Positions 52,668 through 64,000 of a DNA stretch of 64,000 nt are shown here, piece by piece. A program made the translations under genes and the position numbers. Position 1 is the first letter of the stretch; every line of letters begins with the position of its first letter. The stretch covers positions 1,674,001 to 1,738,000 of the forward strand of contig JAPFFF010000001.1 in NCBI GenBank assembly GCA_039105265.1, read 5' to 3'. The stretch comes from Tritrichomonas musculus (Eukaryota; Parabasalia; Tritrichomonadida; Tritrichomonadidae). The notes under the pieces were generated by a model that was given only the letters and a program-made list of their open reading frames with translations, had not been told where the DNA came from and did not search any database.

Positions 52668-52786
52668 CTTTACTAAACTAACAACAACTTAAATTATTTT
52701 TATTTATTTATTTATTTTTGTTTTAAATATAAAGTAAAAAATTTGAATCATAACAAATATTTCAATTTCTTTTTTGAATAATCAAT

Positions 52787-53166
52787 GACGTACCAGAGAA
52801 CAAAGCAGCAGCGGCAGAATACTACAAGAAGGCCGCAGACAAAGGACGAGTTGAAGCGATGTTCAACTACGGCTGGATTCTTTCTCGAGGCGATGGAATT
52901 GGAGTGAACAGGCGAGAATCCGCGAAGTACTTCAAGAAGGCTGCAGACGAGGGCCTTGTTGAGGCGATGACGCAGTATGGAATCCTTCTGTCTACCGGAG
53001 AAGGAATCAGCATGAACAAGAAGGAGTCAGCGAAGTACTTCGAAATGGCAGCCGAGAAAGGTGACCCAGAAGGAATGACTTATTATGGCAGCGTCCTGTC
53101 ACGCGGAGACGGAATTGCGACAGACAAGAGGGAGGCAGCAAGATACTTCGATCACAATTTCAATTA
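52787..53166 (+). pseudogene. Sel1-repeat tail fragment
   Basis: About three and a half Sel1 repeats (from VPENKAAAAEYYKKAADKGR) nearly identical to the 3' end of the full gene (44728-45080). The fragment starts abruptly after A+T sequence with an upstream stop at 52775 and ends in unrelated codons (FDHNFN, stop 53164-53166) instead of the normal C-terminus. First in-frame Met at 52859. No promoter is apparent. Likely a silent duplication product. Confidence 0.8.
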
Positions 53167-54535
53167 ATATCAATCGTAATACTTCATATTTTGAAGCTAT
53201 ATTTTAAAGATACTTATCAGAGTTTTTTAATTGTTTAAAAGAAAAACGAACATTTTTTCTTTTAAACGATCATTTTGACCTAAATAATATATATATATTT
53301 ATCTGACATTATTTTCCTTAATGGAGAGTTACTGAAACAAATTTTTTTTGTGCCCTTCTGAAAAAGTGAAAGTTAAAATGCAGTCTTTGCATAAAATATT
53401 GTGATTTTTTTTGATTTTATTAATAATAATAAATAATAAATTCGTTATAGAAATTAATATAATAGTATTTAGTAATCTTGATGGAAAAAGTATTGACAAT
53501 GACGGGTAATGTAAAAAGCTTTTCCCTATTTTTTTTTTTTTTTTTTTTTTTTGGATGGTTGAACCATTGATAATGATTTTAAACTATCTATTACAATATA
53601 AATAAAAACTATTTTTTTTTCGGATTTTCCAAAATATTATTTTTTTACTTAAAAAAAACACTGATCAAGCAGGGTTGGCCAAAGTTGACGTTAAAATCGT
53701 TGAACAAAATGTTATATCATTGAATTGAATGTCAACGTCAACGACATTAAGGCCATTGATTATAACCGTTTCAATTTGGTCATAACGACATGTTAACGTT
53801 GAAATGATGTTGAATCAATGAATTAAGTTAACGTTATGCTTGTTGAAAAGTTGGATTTTTTTGAGAGACAACTTTTTCTGAAAAAAACTTTATCAATTCA
53901 ATTAATATTTGGTATGATTTAATAAAGGTTCTCCTGAGGCAATGCATGATCATGCAAATATGCTAAATAATAATGATGATATAGAAAATAATAAAGAAGA
54001 AGCACTTAAATATTATAAAATGTCAGCTGATATAAGTGAGCAGTTCAGGGCTTGGCGACCAAAGAGCCATTAAAGAGCTCAATTGCTCAGATCAAAAAGA
54101 AGATTAATTTTTAAATTAATTGACACACAAGGAAAATGAGAAAATGCGAAGCTCTTCGACCATAACAATTAATTTAGATATAGCCTTTTTAAATATTTAT
54201 TCATAACATATTCAATTTAAAAAATAATTTTTGAACAAATGATAAAAGCATTAATGAGTTGAAAACAAAGATAATTTTAATTCAAAAAAAAAAAAGGGAG
54301 ATATTTTTTGACCCCAACGGTTAAGGTCAATATTAACCCTGTATCGTACTTCAGAAAAAATCGGCGAGAACTTTTTTGCACTTTTGTGAAAAATGCCATG
54401 AGTAGCTACTTTATGAACAAAACTTTTTGGCATAAAGTAGATGTTGAGATATTGAAAAATAAACTGCTCCCTTAAAGAAAAAGCTGAGTTCTTATCACCT
54501 TTGTTAGTTCTCAGTGATAATTTGTTGTGAAAATA
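53167..54535. other. Intergenic region with an old Sel1 remnant
   Basis: A+T-rich with a T-run at 53531-53552. From about 53655 a G+C-richer stretch CAGGGTTGGCCAAAGTTGAC is followed by several GTTAACGTT/AACGTCAAC motifs in both orientations, possibly a short fold-back element. At 53930-54040 a diverged Sel1 unit is readable. The rest was not recognised. Confidence 0.5.
53930..54040 (+). pseudogene. Diverged single Sel1-repeat remnant
   Basis: Reads GSPEAMHDHANMLNNNDDIE then NNKEEALKYYKMSADI, one Sel1 repeat with A+T-rich codons unlike the recent copies around it. It must stem from an older member of the family. Confidence 0.6.
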
Positions 54536-55855
54536 CTGGATGCTTTCTCGAGGCGATGGAATTGGAGTGAACAGGCGAGAATCCGCGAAGTACTTCAAGA
54601 AGGCTGCAGACGAGGGCCTTGTTGAGGCGATGACGCAGTATGGAATCCTTCTGTCTACCGGAGAAGGAATCAGCATGAACAAGAAGGAGTCAGCGAAGTA
54701 CTTCGAAATCATGAAGAAGCCGCAGAATACTTCAAAGAAGCAGCGGAGGCAGGTGACAGTGGTGCGATGTACAATTACGGTTACATGCTTTACAAAGGAC
54801 GCGGTGTTGAAGAAGATAAAGAAAAGTCAGCGGAATACTTCAAGATGGCAGCTGACCGAGGCGTCATTGAAGCCATCAAACATTATGCACTTGTACTTTC
54901 AGAAGGTGATGGCATTGAACCAAACAAGAAAGAAGCAGCGAAGTACTTCAAGATGGCAGCAGATAGAGGCGACAAGGATGCGATGATTCATCTTCTTTCA
55001 ATCTTAGGTGATGACTCGTCATGTGACCAAATAAGCCCAGAAGAAAAGAAGCGACTTTACAAGCAAGCAGCAGAAGAAGGAGATTCAAGATTCTTCATGA
55101 AATATGCTTTACTTGTCATTGACGAAGATCCGAAAGAAGCAGCGATTTATATCAAAAAGGCTGCTGATTCAGGTGACGTTGATGCGATGGTTTATTATGC
55201 CGAAATGCTTGAAGATAAAGAAGCGGCGTCCGAGTATTACATGAAGGCAGCGGATGGAGGAGACGTTTATTGCATGTTCAAGTATGGCCTGATGCTTTAT
55301 GAAGGCGATGGAATTGAAGAAGACAAAGCGAAATCAGCAGAATACTTCAAGAAGGCAGCCGATGCAGGAGACAGTGGAGCGATGTTCAATTACGGTCTGA
55401 TGCTTTCACTTGGTGATGGAGTTCCAGAGAACAAAGCAGCAGCAGCAGCAGAATACTACAAGAAAGCAGCAGACAAAGGACGAGTTGAAGCGATGTTCAA
55501 CTACGGCTGGATGCTTTCTCGAGGTGATGGAATTGGAGTGAACAGGCGAAAAGCAGCGAAATACTTCAAGAAGGCGGCAGACGAGGGCCTTGTTGAGGCG
55601 ATGACGCAGTATGGAATCCTTCTGTCTACCGGAGAAGGAATCAGCATGAACAAGAAGGAGTCAGCGAAGTACTTCGAAATGGCAGCCGAGAAAGGTGACC
55701 CAGAAGGAATGACTTATTATGGCAGCGTCCTGTCACGAGGAGACGGAATTGCGACAGACAAGAGGGAGGCAGCAAGATACTTCAAAACTGCTGCAGACAA
55801 AGGACGCGATGAAGCAAATGACTACTACGAACTCGTTACAAAAGAGATAACTTGA
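54536..55855 (+). pseudogene. Rearranged Sel1-repeat gene copy
   Basis: A patchwork of the full gene at 42324. 54536-54709 matches repeats near its 3' end (MLSRGDGIGVNRRESAKYFK). At about 54710 the sequence jumps back to a unit matching 43904 (HEEAAEYFKEAAEAGDSGAM) in another frame, so the first part cannot be read through. From there to 55855 the copy follows the gene to its normal C-terminus (362-codon frame from the ATG at 54767), with one whole 36-residue unit missing (corresponding to about 43974-44081) and one extra Ala codon. No kinase-like domain or promoter. Probably silent, though the 362-residue Sel1 protein could be made. Confidence 0.8.
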
Positions 55856-56240
55856 TCACTTAATATTCTTCTTATTATTCCTTTTTCTTTTTACTTTCTC
55901 ATGTTTTGACCAAAATTTACTAAATTTTTTTTTTTTTACTTATTTGTTTTATTTTTCTTTTAGATCAGAGTTTTTATATTTTATTATTATTATTTAAAGT
56001 AATGACATCTCAACATGTGATCTAAGCTTGATCAAAGTAGAGATGAACAGTAGCTTGATGTTCTCAAATTTCAGAATGTTTAAATTCATTGAAGATCCTC
56101 ATGGAATTGCTAAAAATCATCTGCATAATTTCATGATTGATGACATTCAAATGGAAAGACTCCATGCTTTCTAATAGACAATTTTTATTTTTTTATTTCT
56201 TATTCAATTATTTTCTATTAATTATTTTGAAAGATTTTTA
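55856..56240 (+). other. 3' flank, second copy
   Basis: Close match to 45153-45540 with small indels in T-runs, ending soon after the conserved small ORF. Beyond 56240 the similarity stops. Confidence 0.75.
56043..56174 (+). CDS. Conserved 43-residue ORF, copy 2
   Basis: MNSSLMFSNFRMFKFIEDPH then GIAKNHLHNFMIDDIQMERL and stop. In frame with copies 1 and 3. Same uncertainties as copy 1. Confidence 0.3.
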   Translation: MNSSLMFSNFRMFKFIEDPHGIAKNHLHNFMIDDIQMERLHAF

Positions 56241-59088
56241 AGGTAGTATTAAACAAAATTAAATGACTTTTTTAGATATATGGTTAGTATTAATATATAT
56301 ATTATATATATTTTTATATATAATGAAAAGTAAAATAATTGATAACAATCATTGAAAAGATTAAATTTTGGATAACAGAAAGATATTTATATTTTCTTTT
56401 TTGACCATATTTTTTCAAATATTTAACCACTCTTCTCACAATTGAGACTTTCGGTTCATTAAAATATATTTTTCCCCCATCTAACCTTAAAAAAAGTTCA
56501 TTTCGGGGGCTTAATAACTTCGCCTATAGGGGATCAACTGCTCAACCGTTGTCATAAAATTGAGAGAAATAAAAAATCAAAAGATCAATGCAAAATAAAT
56601 TATATTAAAAAAATATAGCAGTATTTATGAATAATAAAAAATTGCATTAAAAAAATTTCCTTTTTTTGCCATAAGTTAGAAGAGATCAAAGTTTTAATGA
56701 TATGTGATCAAAATTCGTGACATTTGCTTAGTTATATGAAAAAGTGGAAACTTTCAATTTTTTTGACTGAATTTTTATTTCCTCTATAATTCCTTGCAAA
56801 ATAAGCTAATTTTTTATTTGAGCATAAAAATATATATTACTATTATAGCATCTTGTTAAGTCCAAATGTCACTTTTTTTTGGTGAAAAATTTCTGTTAAA
56901 AGGCCAAGAAAAAAATGGAATTTGGACTTAACAAGATGCTATAATTACTATGTATAAAGAATTAGAATAATTATTTTATTTAATCAAATTTTGATAAAAA
57001 TACTTTTTTGACATTTTTTCTTGGCGGTTAACACCCCTATCTTCGCTTATATTTGTTATTCAAAAATTTCATTTTCGGAAACTCACTTTCATTTGTTTTA
57101 AATTCAATGTTACTATCGCCAAATTAGATTTCTAAGAAGCAATTAAAAATTAAAATATTTTAAATTTTTCTTTAAGGCCTAAATTAAAAATTTAAGGGCG
57201 TACTTCCAATTCAATGCTTAGAATTCAATGAGATTTCTCAAATATTTTTGATCTTTTTTGGAGTAAAAAAAGTCGAAAAATCAATTATATTTTTGAGGAA
57301 ATAAAATGTTTATTATTCATAGATTGATTATATATTAAAAAAAATATTTTAATGCATTTTTTTTCTTTTTTAATTCAAAATTATATTTTGTAAAATTCTA
57401 TCGGTCAAAAAAAAAAAAAAAAAACATTGGCAAAACTTTTTCAGAGGTATCCTAAAATCGCCCCCCAAAAAAAACATTGGCAAAACTTTTTCAGAGGAAA
57501 TTTTTTTTTATGAAATTTCTTAAAAGAGTTAGTAAAAAAAAAAAAATAGTTTTAAGTTGCGTTTTTGGCAATTGCCCAAAAAATCACCTTCTTCAAAGGG
57601 CGATATTATGATACCTAAAATATTTTTGTTACATGTTTCTTATCATTAAAAAACAGATCGATTTTTTTGTATTTCTAAAATTGAAGTAACTTTAATATTC
57701 TTTTTCTTCTTTTGCTTTTTTTTCTGAGAAAAAAATTCAAAAAATCATATGTGTAAAAGGTGAAGTGACCAAATTTTATGAAATAGTTAAAATACTCTTT
57801 TTATTAGAAAAAAATAAATATTTATCAAATTTTGTTGTAGATTGCATATTAGTACTTGTTGTAAATGATAAATTAGATATTAAAATAAGGGAAAAAAGAG
57901 CCAAAAGATAACCATAAATTCTTCATATTTTTCTAAAAAAATGAAATTTTTTATCGAATCTGATAATTTAATCACTATATATGGTATGGATGATTTTTAT
58001 GGTTTTGATAAATACAAATTTCCATAGTGGATCAAATTAAAAATAAATAAATATTGTGAGAAAAATTTATGTTTATCTTTATATTTTTCCATCATTCATC
58101 AAATATTATATATTATATAATATTAATGTATTACATAACAAAAATTATAGAATTATTTTTTAATTTTTCTCGACAGTTTTTAAGAAATACTAATTTATAA
58201 AAATAAAGCTTTATTTTTTAGGTAATAAAAAGAGATTAATCAATTTATTTATATATATAAAAACATTAAAATCTTTAATCTGTTTGATTATATATTTTTT
58301 AGCAAAAAAAATTAACATATTTTCGAGATAAATATATTATTTTCAAAGGAAAAACTCAGTTTATATTAAGGTTAAAAATTCGCCTCAAGTATGAAGTATT
58401 CAATTTTTTTGGTCAAATTTTCACCTCAAGTATGAAGTATTCAATTTGTTTGAATGCAATTTTGGTCAAATTTTTTATTGTTATTTTTATATAAATGGAC
58501 GTAAATTTCAAAGGAATTGCAGTTTTGATGGAAGTTATATCATCAGACTTTGATAAGGAACTTATGCCGTTTCAACTTATATTAAAAAAACAAGCAATGG
58601 AAATGATTTTCAATTTTCAATACAAAGTGTATACCAAAAATTCAATTGCTATAAAATATGCCGATTAACTTTTTTGAATGGCACGATCATTTTGTAGTCA
58701 AAAAATATAAAAAAATCAAATGCATTTTTCTTAAAAACAACTGTTTAAATTTTTAAATTATATTAGTATGATATTTTTGTAATACTATACTTTAATAAAG
58801 AAGGATATAATAGAATAATAATTGGAAGAAACTAGCTTGTACACATATAAAAAATCAAAAAATTACAGTTGTTCCACTTTTGTAACGACAAAATCCACTT
58901 TCGTAACGAAAAATGTAGCCACCAAAATTTTTATCACTTAACTTTTTGATTTTATTTCCACTTTTGTAATTTTTTTCTCTTTCAAAAATTGATCATTTTT
59001 CCAATTTTTTGATAAATATTTTTTTATATATTTATTTGTATTATTGTCATTAAAACATATATTATTTCATATTTTTAATATTTTATTA
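56241..59088. other. 2.85-kb A+T-rich region unique within the array
   Basis: No gene was recognised. It holds a 100-bp inverted-repeat element (56844), a tandem duplication of ACATTGGCAAAACTTTTTCA (about 57425 and 57474), a duplicated phrase CCTCAAGTATGAAGTATTCA (about 58382 and 58423), and pieces such as TAGTGGATCAAATT. It separates the second Sel1 copy from the next satellite block and has no counterpart in the first unit. Confidence 0.5.
56844..56943. mobile_element. 100-bp MITE-like element with 24-bp perfect inverted ends
   Basis: Arms at 56844-56867 (starting TATAGCATCTTG) and 56920-56943 are exact reverse complements. The interior is about 52 bases. A TA dinucleotide at each end would fit a mariner-type target, but no longer duplication is evident. 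Non-autonomous. Confidence 0.6.
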
Positions 59089-60052
59089 AGAAGATATAAT
59101 GCCTTCTTAAAAAGTTAAAAAAAGAAAATAATTTTGATTAAATAAATAAAGGTATGGTGAAATATAGGTCAATATATTTGATAAAAAATTTTCGGAAATT
59201 TTTTCTAAAAAGCATACCAAAAAAACAGTATTCTAACTCATATTTAAATCTAGTAGCAATTTATATCGAATTTTAATATGGTTTCATCAACAATTTTAAT
59301 GAAATTTTTACGAAATCTTAAATGAAGTTTTCATTAATAAATTCATTTGGTTTCAAAAATCATTTCACGTCATTTCAACTATCTAATAATGAAATTCAAC
59401 AAAAATATAATGGAATTCTATTCAAATTTCCATAAAATTCCAATTTTATATAATTTACATTTCAACAAATATTTTATAGAATTTCAACAAATATTTTATA
59501 TAATTTCAACAAATATTTTATTACATTTTAACAAATATTTTATTTCATTTCAACAAATATTTTATCTAATTTCAACAAATATTTTATGAAATTTCAACAA
59601 ATATTTTATGGAATTTCAACAAATATTTTATAGAATTTCAACAAATATTTTATTACATTTCAACAAATACTTTATTACATTTCGACAAATATTTTATAAA
59701 GTTTCATACAATGTTTTATCTAGTTTCTATTCAATTTTCTTAACATCGTTCAAACAAGAATTTTACGACATTTAAGAGAATATTTTAATATAATTTTAAG
59801 AAATATTTCATGACATTTCAACCAAAATTCATGGCATATCAAAATTATTTTTATGAAATTTTATTTTATATTTTATCCAGTTCCATCAATCATCTCATCA
59901 AATTCCATCTTTTTTTTATCTGATTTCAACAAATATTTTATTCAATTTCAACAAATATTTTAATCAATTTCAACTAATATTTTATGCAATTTCAACAAAT
60001 ATTTTATTCAATTTCAACAAATATTTTATGCAATTTCAACAAATATTTTATT
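59089..60052 (+). repeat. Satellite block, first copy of a 964-bp tandem duplication
   Basis: Starts ATTAAGAAGATATAATGCCT, includes the leader, array A4 (about 59457-59696), the conserved spacer and array A5 (about 59925-60052). The same series starts again at 60053, offset 964 bases, with an identical 80-codon repeat frame in both. Confidence 0.85.
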
Positions 60053-61150
60053 AAGAAGATATAATGCCTTCTTAAAAAGTTCAAAAATAAAATAATTTTG
60101 ATTAAATAAAATAAGATATGGTGAAATATAGGTCAATATATTTGATAAAAAATTTTGGAAAATTTTTTCTAAAAAGCATACCAAAAAAACAGTATTCTAA
60201 CTCATATTTAAATCTAGTAGCAATTTATATCGAATTTTAATATGGTTTCATCAACAATTTTAATGAAATTTTTACGAAATCTTAAATGAAGTTTTCATTA
60301 ATAAATTCATTTGGTTTCAAAAATCATTTCACGTCATTTCAACTATCTAATAATGAAATTCAACAAAAATATAATGGAATTCTATTCAAATTTCCATAAA
60401 ATTCCAATTTTATATAATTTACATTTCAACAAATATTTTATAGAATTTCAACAAATATTTTATATAATTTCAACAAATATTTTATTACATTTTAACAAAT
60501 ATTTTATTTCATTTCAACAAATATTTTATCTAATTTCAACAAATATTTTATGAAATTTCAACAAATATTTTATGGAATTTCAACAAATATTTTATAGAAT
60601 TTCAACAAATATTTTATTACATTTCAACAAATACTTTATTACATTTCGACAAATATTTTATAAAGTTTCATACAATGTTTTATCTAGTTTCTATTCAATT
60701 TGCTTAACATCGTTCAAACAAGAATTTGATGACATTTAAGAGAATATTTTAATAAAATTTTGAGAAATATTTCATGACATTTCAACCAAAATTCATGGCA
60801 TATCAAAATTATTTTTATGAAATTTTATTTTATATTTTATCCAGTTCCATCAATCATCTCATCAAATTCCATCTTTTTTTATCTGATTTCAACAAATATT
60901 TTATTCAATTTCAACAAGTATTTTTTAAATTTTCAAAAAATATTTTATATAATTTAAACCAATATTTTATCAAATTTCAATAAATATTTTATTACATTTC
61001 AACCAATATTTTATGAAATTTCAACAATATTTTATCCAATTTCAACTAATATTTTATCAAATTTCAACAAATATTTTATGCAATTTCAACAAATATTTTA
61101 TCCAATTCCAACAAATATTTTATCTAATTTCAGCAAATATTTTATCTAAT
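60053..61150 (+). repeat. Satellite block, second copy of the duplication, with arrays A6 and A7
   Basis: Leader 60056-60417, array A6 about 60418-60660, conserved spacer, array A7 about 60886-61150. A7 units are more diverged (CAACCAATATTTTAT, TCAGCAAATATTTTAT) than A6. It leads into the kinase spacer at 61150. Confidence 0.85.
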
Positions 61151-61645
61151 TTTAATTGAATTTTATGGAATTTTGACATTTTCTTTAAATAAAATTTCAA
61201 AGAATATCTTATGACATTTTACATGCTTATTTATTACATTCTGACGACAATTTTATAAAATTACTAGATGTTTTTTATTATGTCTCATTCATTGCTTTAT
61301 AAAATTTCAACCAAATCTAATGGAATTCATTTGAATATTTACAAAATTTCTGCTTTTTTTCATACCATTTCATCAAACATTTCATTACATTCGAAATAAA
61401 TTTTTATCGAATTTCATCATTTTTTTATTTAATTTCAACAATTTGTTTATCTGATTTCTTCTATTTTTTATAAAATTTTTTATAAAGATTTTTATGAAAT
61501 TTCGACAAACTTCTTTTGGCATTTCAAAAACATTTTCATCCTGTTTTTATAATTTTTTAAATACCATTTGAATTGATGTTTATTTGGTTTCAAACAAATT
61601 TTTATGTAATTTCAACAAATTTTTCAATTTAGTTTGATTTAATAT
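61151..61645 (+). other. Spacer in front of the second kinase copy
   Basis: Nearly collinear with 50964-51461, with small indels; non-coding. Confidence 0.6.
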
Positions 61646-62848
61646 TTTTATAAAATTCAAAACAACATTTCATCATCAACACCACCAGTTAAGAATGAAT
61701 CATCGAAAACCATCGAAGAACTTCAAGAAGAAATATCAAAACAAAGGAAAGAATTTGAATTCCAACTTGCAAACAAATCTAAAGAACTCGAAACACAGAA
61801 AAAAGAACTTGAATCACAACTTGCAAACAAATCCAAAGAATTAGATGAGGAAAGAAGAAAACTTGAAGAAATGCAGACTCAGATTGAAAGAATGAAGACA
61901 GCTCACACTGAATAACTCCGAAAACTGAAAGAAGAAAACAAAACGACTCCATCGAATGGATCGACTCCAATGAACAAAGGACTTGACATTCTTGATTCAT
62001 CAAGTATCGACGATCTTGAAAAGATTGAAAAGATTGGTCGTGGAAGCAGTGGTGAAATATACAAAGTTTTCAAGAAAGAAATCTATGCATTGAAGATCAT
62101 GGAAATTGAAGGGAAAAGTTATGACGAATTTCGACAGTTCATCAACGAATATGGCATCATGAGCATTCTTGATCATCCGAACATTCTGAAGACACATGGA
62201 ATCTTTCTGAGCAACGAATCGACGCCTCCATCATTTCTCCTTGAATTCTGTCCAACGAATCTTGATAAAGCGATCAAAAACAAACAAATGACGAAAGAAG
62301 AAATTGTTTTCACGATCTACCAAATTGCTGAAGGAATGAAATACGTTCATTATCAAAAAGTTATTCATCGTGATTTGAAACCAACGAACATCTTAGTTGC
62401 ATCAGATGGAACGATCAAAATCAGTGATTTTGGCATCTCTAAGTTGATGACCGCAGAAGAACAATCGATGACGAAAGGTCTTGGCACACAAAAATTCATG
62501 GCCCCAGAAATCATCAATGAAGAAGATTATGATTCAAAAGTTGATGTTTACTCATTTGGAGTTATCGTCTTCTTCATTCTTAGTGGTGGAGAAATGCCAA
62601 CCATCAAAATTCGTGACATTTGCTTAGGAAAGAAAGCAGAAATTCCATCTTCATTCACACGATTTGCTAAAGACTTAATCAACGCATGCTGGGAATTCGA
62701 TCCAAAAGAACGACCAAGTTTCAGCAAGATTTGTGAAGACATTGAACGAAACGAATTCAAACTTCTTGACTTAAACGACACTGAAATGAAAGAAGTTCAA
62801 TTGATGGTTAAGAAACTGAAAGAAAAAATTCCACCATATTCATCTTAA
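61646..62848 (+). CDS. Second coiled-coil TKL-type kinase copy
   Basis: Near-identical to 51462-52667. The coiled-coil frame contains a stop (GAATAACTC at about 61912, where the other copy has GAAGAACTA), so the readable protein starts at the ATG at 61970: 292 residues consisting of the linker and the intact kinase domain (IGRGSSGEIYKV, YALKIM, HRDLKPTNILV, ISDFGISK, GTQKFMAPEII). Differences from the first copy within the kinase are few and conservative (N/S, R/Q, K/T, V/A, I/V, D/E). The upstream spacer and satellite match the first copy. It may make a free kinase domain or be silent. Confidence 0.7.
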
Positions 62849-62966
62849 CTTTACTAAACTAACAACAACTTAAATTATTTTTTTTATTTATTTATTTTTG
62901 TTTTAAATATAAAGTAAAAAATTTAAATCATAACAAATATTTCAATTTCTTTTTTGAATAATCAAT

Positions 62967-63407
62967 GACATACCAGAGAACGAAGCAGCAGCGGGAGCAG
63001 CAGAATACTACAAGAAAGTAGCAGACAAAGGACGAGTTGAAGCGATGTTCAACTACGGCTGGATGCTTTCTCGAGGTGATGGAATTGGAGTGAACAGGCG
63101 AAAAGCAGCGAAGTACTTCAAGAAGGCGGCAGACGAGGGTCTTGTTGAGGCGATGACGCAGTATGGAATCCTTCTGTCTACCGGAGAAGGAATCAGCATG
63201 AACAAGAAGGAGTCAGCGAAGTACTTCGAAATGGCAGCGGAGAAAGGTGACCCAGAAGGAATGACTTATTATGGCAGCGTCCTGTCACGCGGAGACGGAA
63301 TTGCGACAGACAAGAGGGAGGCAGCAAGATACTTCAAAACTGCTGCAGACAAAGGACGCGATGAAGCAAATGACTACTACGAACTCGTTACAAAAGAGAT
63401 AACTTGA
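62967..63407 (+). pseudogene. Sel1-repeat tail fragment with the normal C-terminus
   Basis: From DIPENEAAAGAAEYYKKVAD to the usual end (YYELVTKEIT), about four Sel1 units, first Met at 63045. As at 52787 it begins 120 bases after the kinase stop, at the same junction (AATGACATACCAGAG), so kinase and Sel1 tail were duplicated together. No promoter or kinase-like domain of its own. Confidence 0.8.
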
Positions 63408-64000
63408 TCACTTAATATTCTTCTTATTCTTCCTTTTTCTTTTTACTTTCTCATGTTTTGACCAAAATTTACTAAATTTTTTTTTTTTTTACTTATTTGT
63501 TTTATTTTATTTTTCTTTTAAATTAAAGTTTTAATATTTTTTTTATAATTATTTAAAGCAATGACATCTCAACATGTGATCTAAGCTTGATCAAAGTAGA
63601 GATGAACAGTAGCTTGATATTCTCAAATTTCAGATCGTTTAAATTCATCGAAGATTCTCGTGGAATGGTTAAAAATCATCTGCATAATTTCATGATTGAT
63701 GACATTCAAATGGAAAGACTCCATGTTTCTTATAGACAATTTTTATTTTTTTATTTTTTATTCAATTATTTTCTATTAATTATTTAAAAAGATTTTTAAA
63801 AAGTTAAAAAATAAAATAATTTTGATTAAATAAATAAAGATATGGTGAAATATAGGCCAATATATTTGATAAAAAATTTTGGAAAATATTTTCTAAAAAG
63901 CAAACCAAAAAAACAGTATTCTAACTCATATTTAAATCTAGTAGCAATTTATATCGAATTTTAATATGGTTTCATCAACAATTTTAATGAAATTTTTACG
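63408..64000 (+). other. 3' flank and satellite leader, third copy, running off the window
   Basis: Matches 45153-45760 and 55856-56240. The leader (from about 63784) indicates that another satellite block, and probably another kinase/Sel1 unit, follows to the right. Confidence 0.75.
63602..63787 (+). CDS. Conserved small ORF, copy 3
   Basis: MNSSLIFSNFRSFKFIEDSR then GMVKNHLHNFMIDDIQMERL. A one-base difference near the end (CATGTTTCTTATAG) opens the frame for another 20 or so codons of Phe/Tyr-rich sequence. Otherwise in frame with copies 1 and 2. Confidence 0.3.
   Translation: MNSSLIFSNFRSFKFIEDSRGMVKNHLHNFMIDDIQMERLHVSYRQFLFFYFLFNYFLLII

Noticed and set aside
52668-52690. ACTAAC-like branch-point motif after the kinase stop
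   Set aside because: Lies after the stop codon, lacks the CACAG that follows in known trichomonad introns, and no matching 5' site was seen.
53655-53850. hAT-type terminal repeat (CAGGGTTGGCC)
   Set aside because: Only one end is recognisable and no target duplication or partner end was found.

Overview
The window looks like a piece of a parabasalid genome, most likely a Tritrichomonas-type trichomonad. The reasons are the very A+T-rich background, the characteristic gene families (DUF3447/ankyrin proteins, BspA-like LRR_5 proteins, LRR-coiled-coil-kinase fusions, protein-kinase-like/Sel1 fusions), half-size ABCA transporters, and start codons preceded by TCA-type initiator-like motifs. The species is inferred, not read directly.

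Layout. 1-0.4 kb: the 5' end of a broken gene leaving the window. 1.19-3.78 kb (+): a DUF3447-ankyrin-BspA gene broken into blocks by A+T-rich spacers. 4.38-9.64 kb (-): a second DUF3447-ankyrin gene in which eleven single ankyrin repeats of about 33 codons are each isolated by non-coding spacers. 9.8-10.3 kb: Rab-like GTPase pseudogene. 11.0-16.1 kb: a complete-looking element with 686-bp terminal inverted repeats and one intact gene coding a bromodomain plus a retroviral-type integrase. It sits just upstream of a metallo-beta-lactamase-fold gene (16.1-16.9 kb). 17.2-19.6 kb (-): a decayed DUF3447-ankyrin-BspA gene. 20.2-22.45 kb (-): LRR-coiled-coil-TKL kinase. 22.7-28.0 kb: two divergent half-size ABCA transporters. 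28.4-29.4 kb (-): caspase-like protein. 29.9-30.6 kb: orphan. 33.1-34.1 kb: E2F-like factor with two winged-helix domains. 34-40 kb: gene-poor, with a MITE-like element, a mariner remnant and other coding debris.

40.2-45.2 kb: two neighbouring genes share an N-terminal degenerate kinase-like domain. The first carries a complete 2-Cys peroxiredoxin at its C terminus and the second carries 18 Sel1 repeats. A tRNA-Lys(UUU) gene lies between them.

45.2-64.0 kb: a segmental tandem array. Its units combine a 22-bp satellite, a coiled-coil TKL kinase lacking its N-terminal part, a Sel1 tail, a 3' flank with a conserved 43-44-codon ORF, and a new satellite leader. The unit occurs about twice and continues off the right end. 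One satellite block has received a recent 4.06-kb DNA transposon: a P/THAP9-like transposase gene between two near-identical 961-bp direct copies that each have their own inverted ends.

The most interesting points are the exon-per-repeat ankyrin gene without visible GT-AG borders, the pseudokinase-peroxiredoxin fusion, the bromodomain-integrase element, the composite transposon, and the kinase/Sel1 cassette array.
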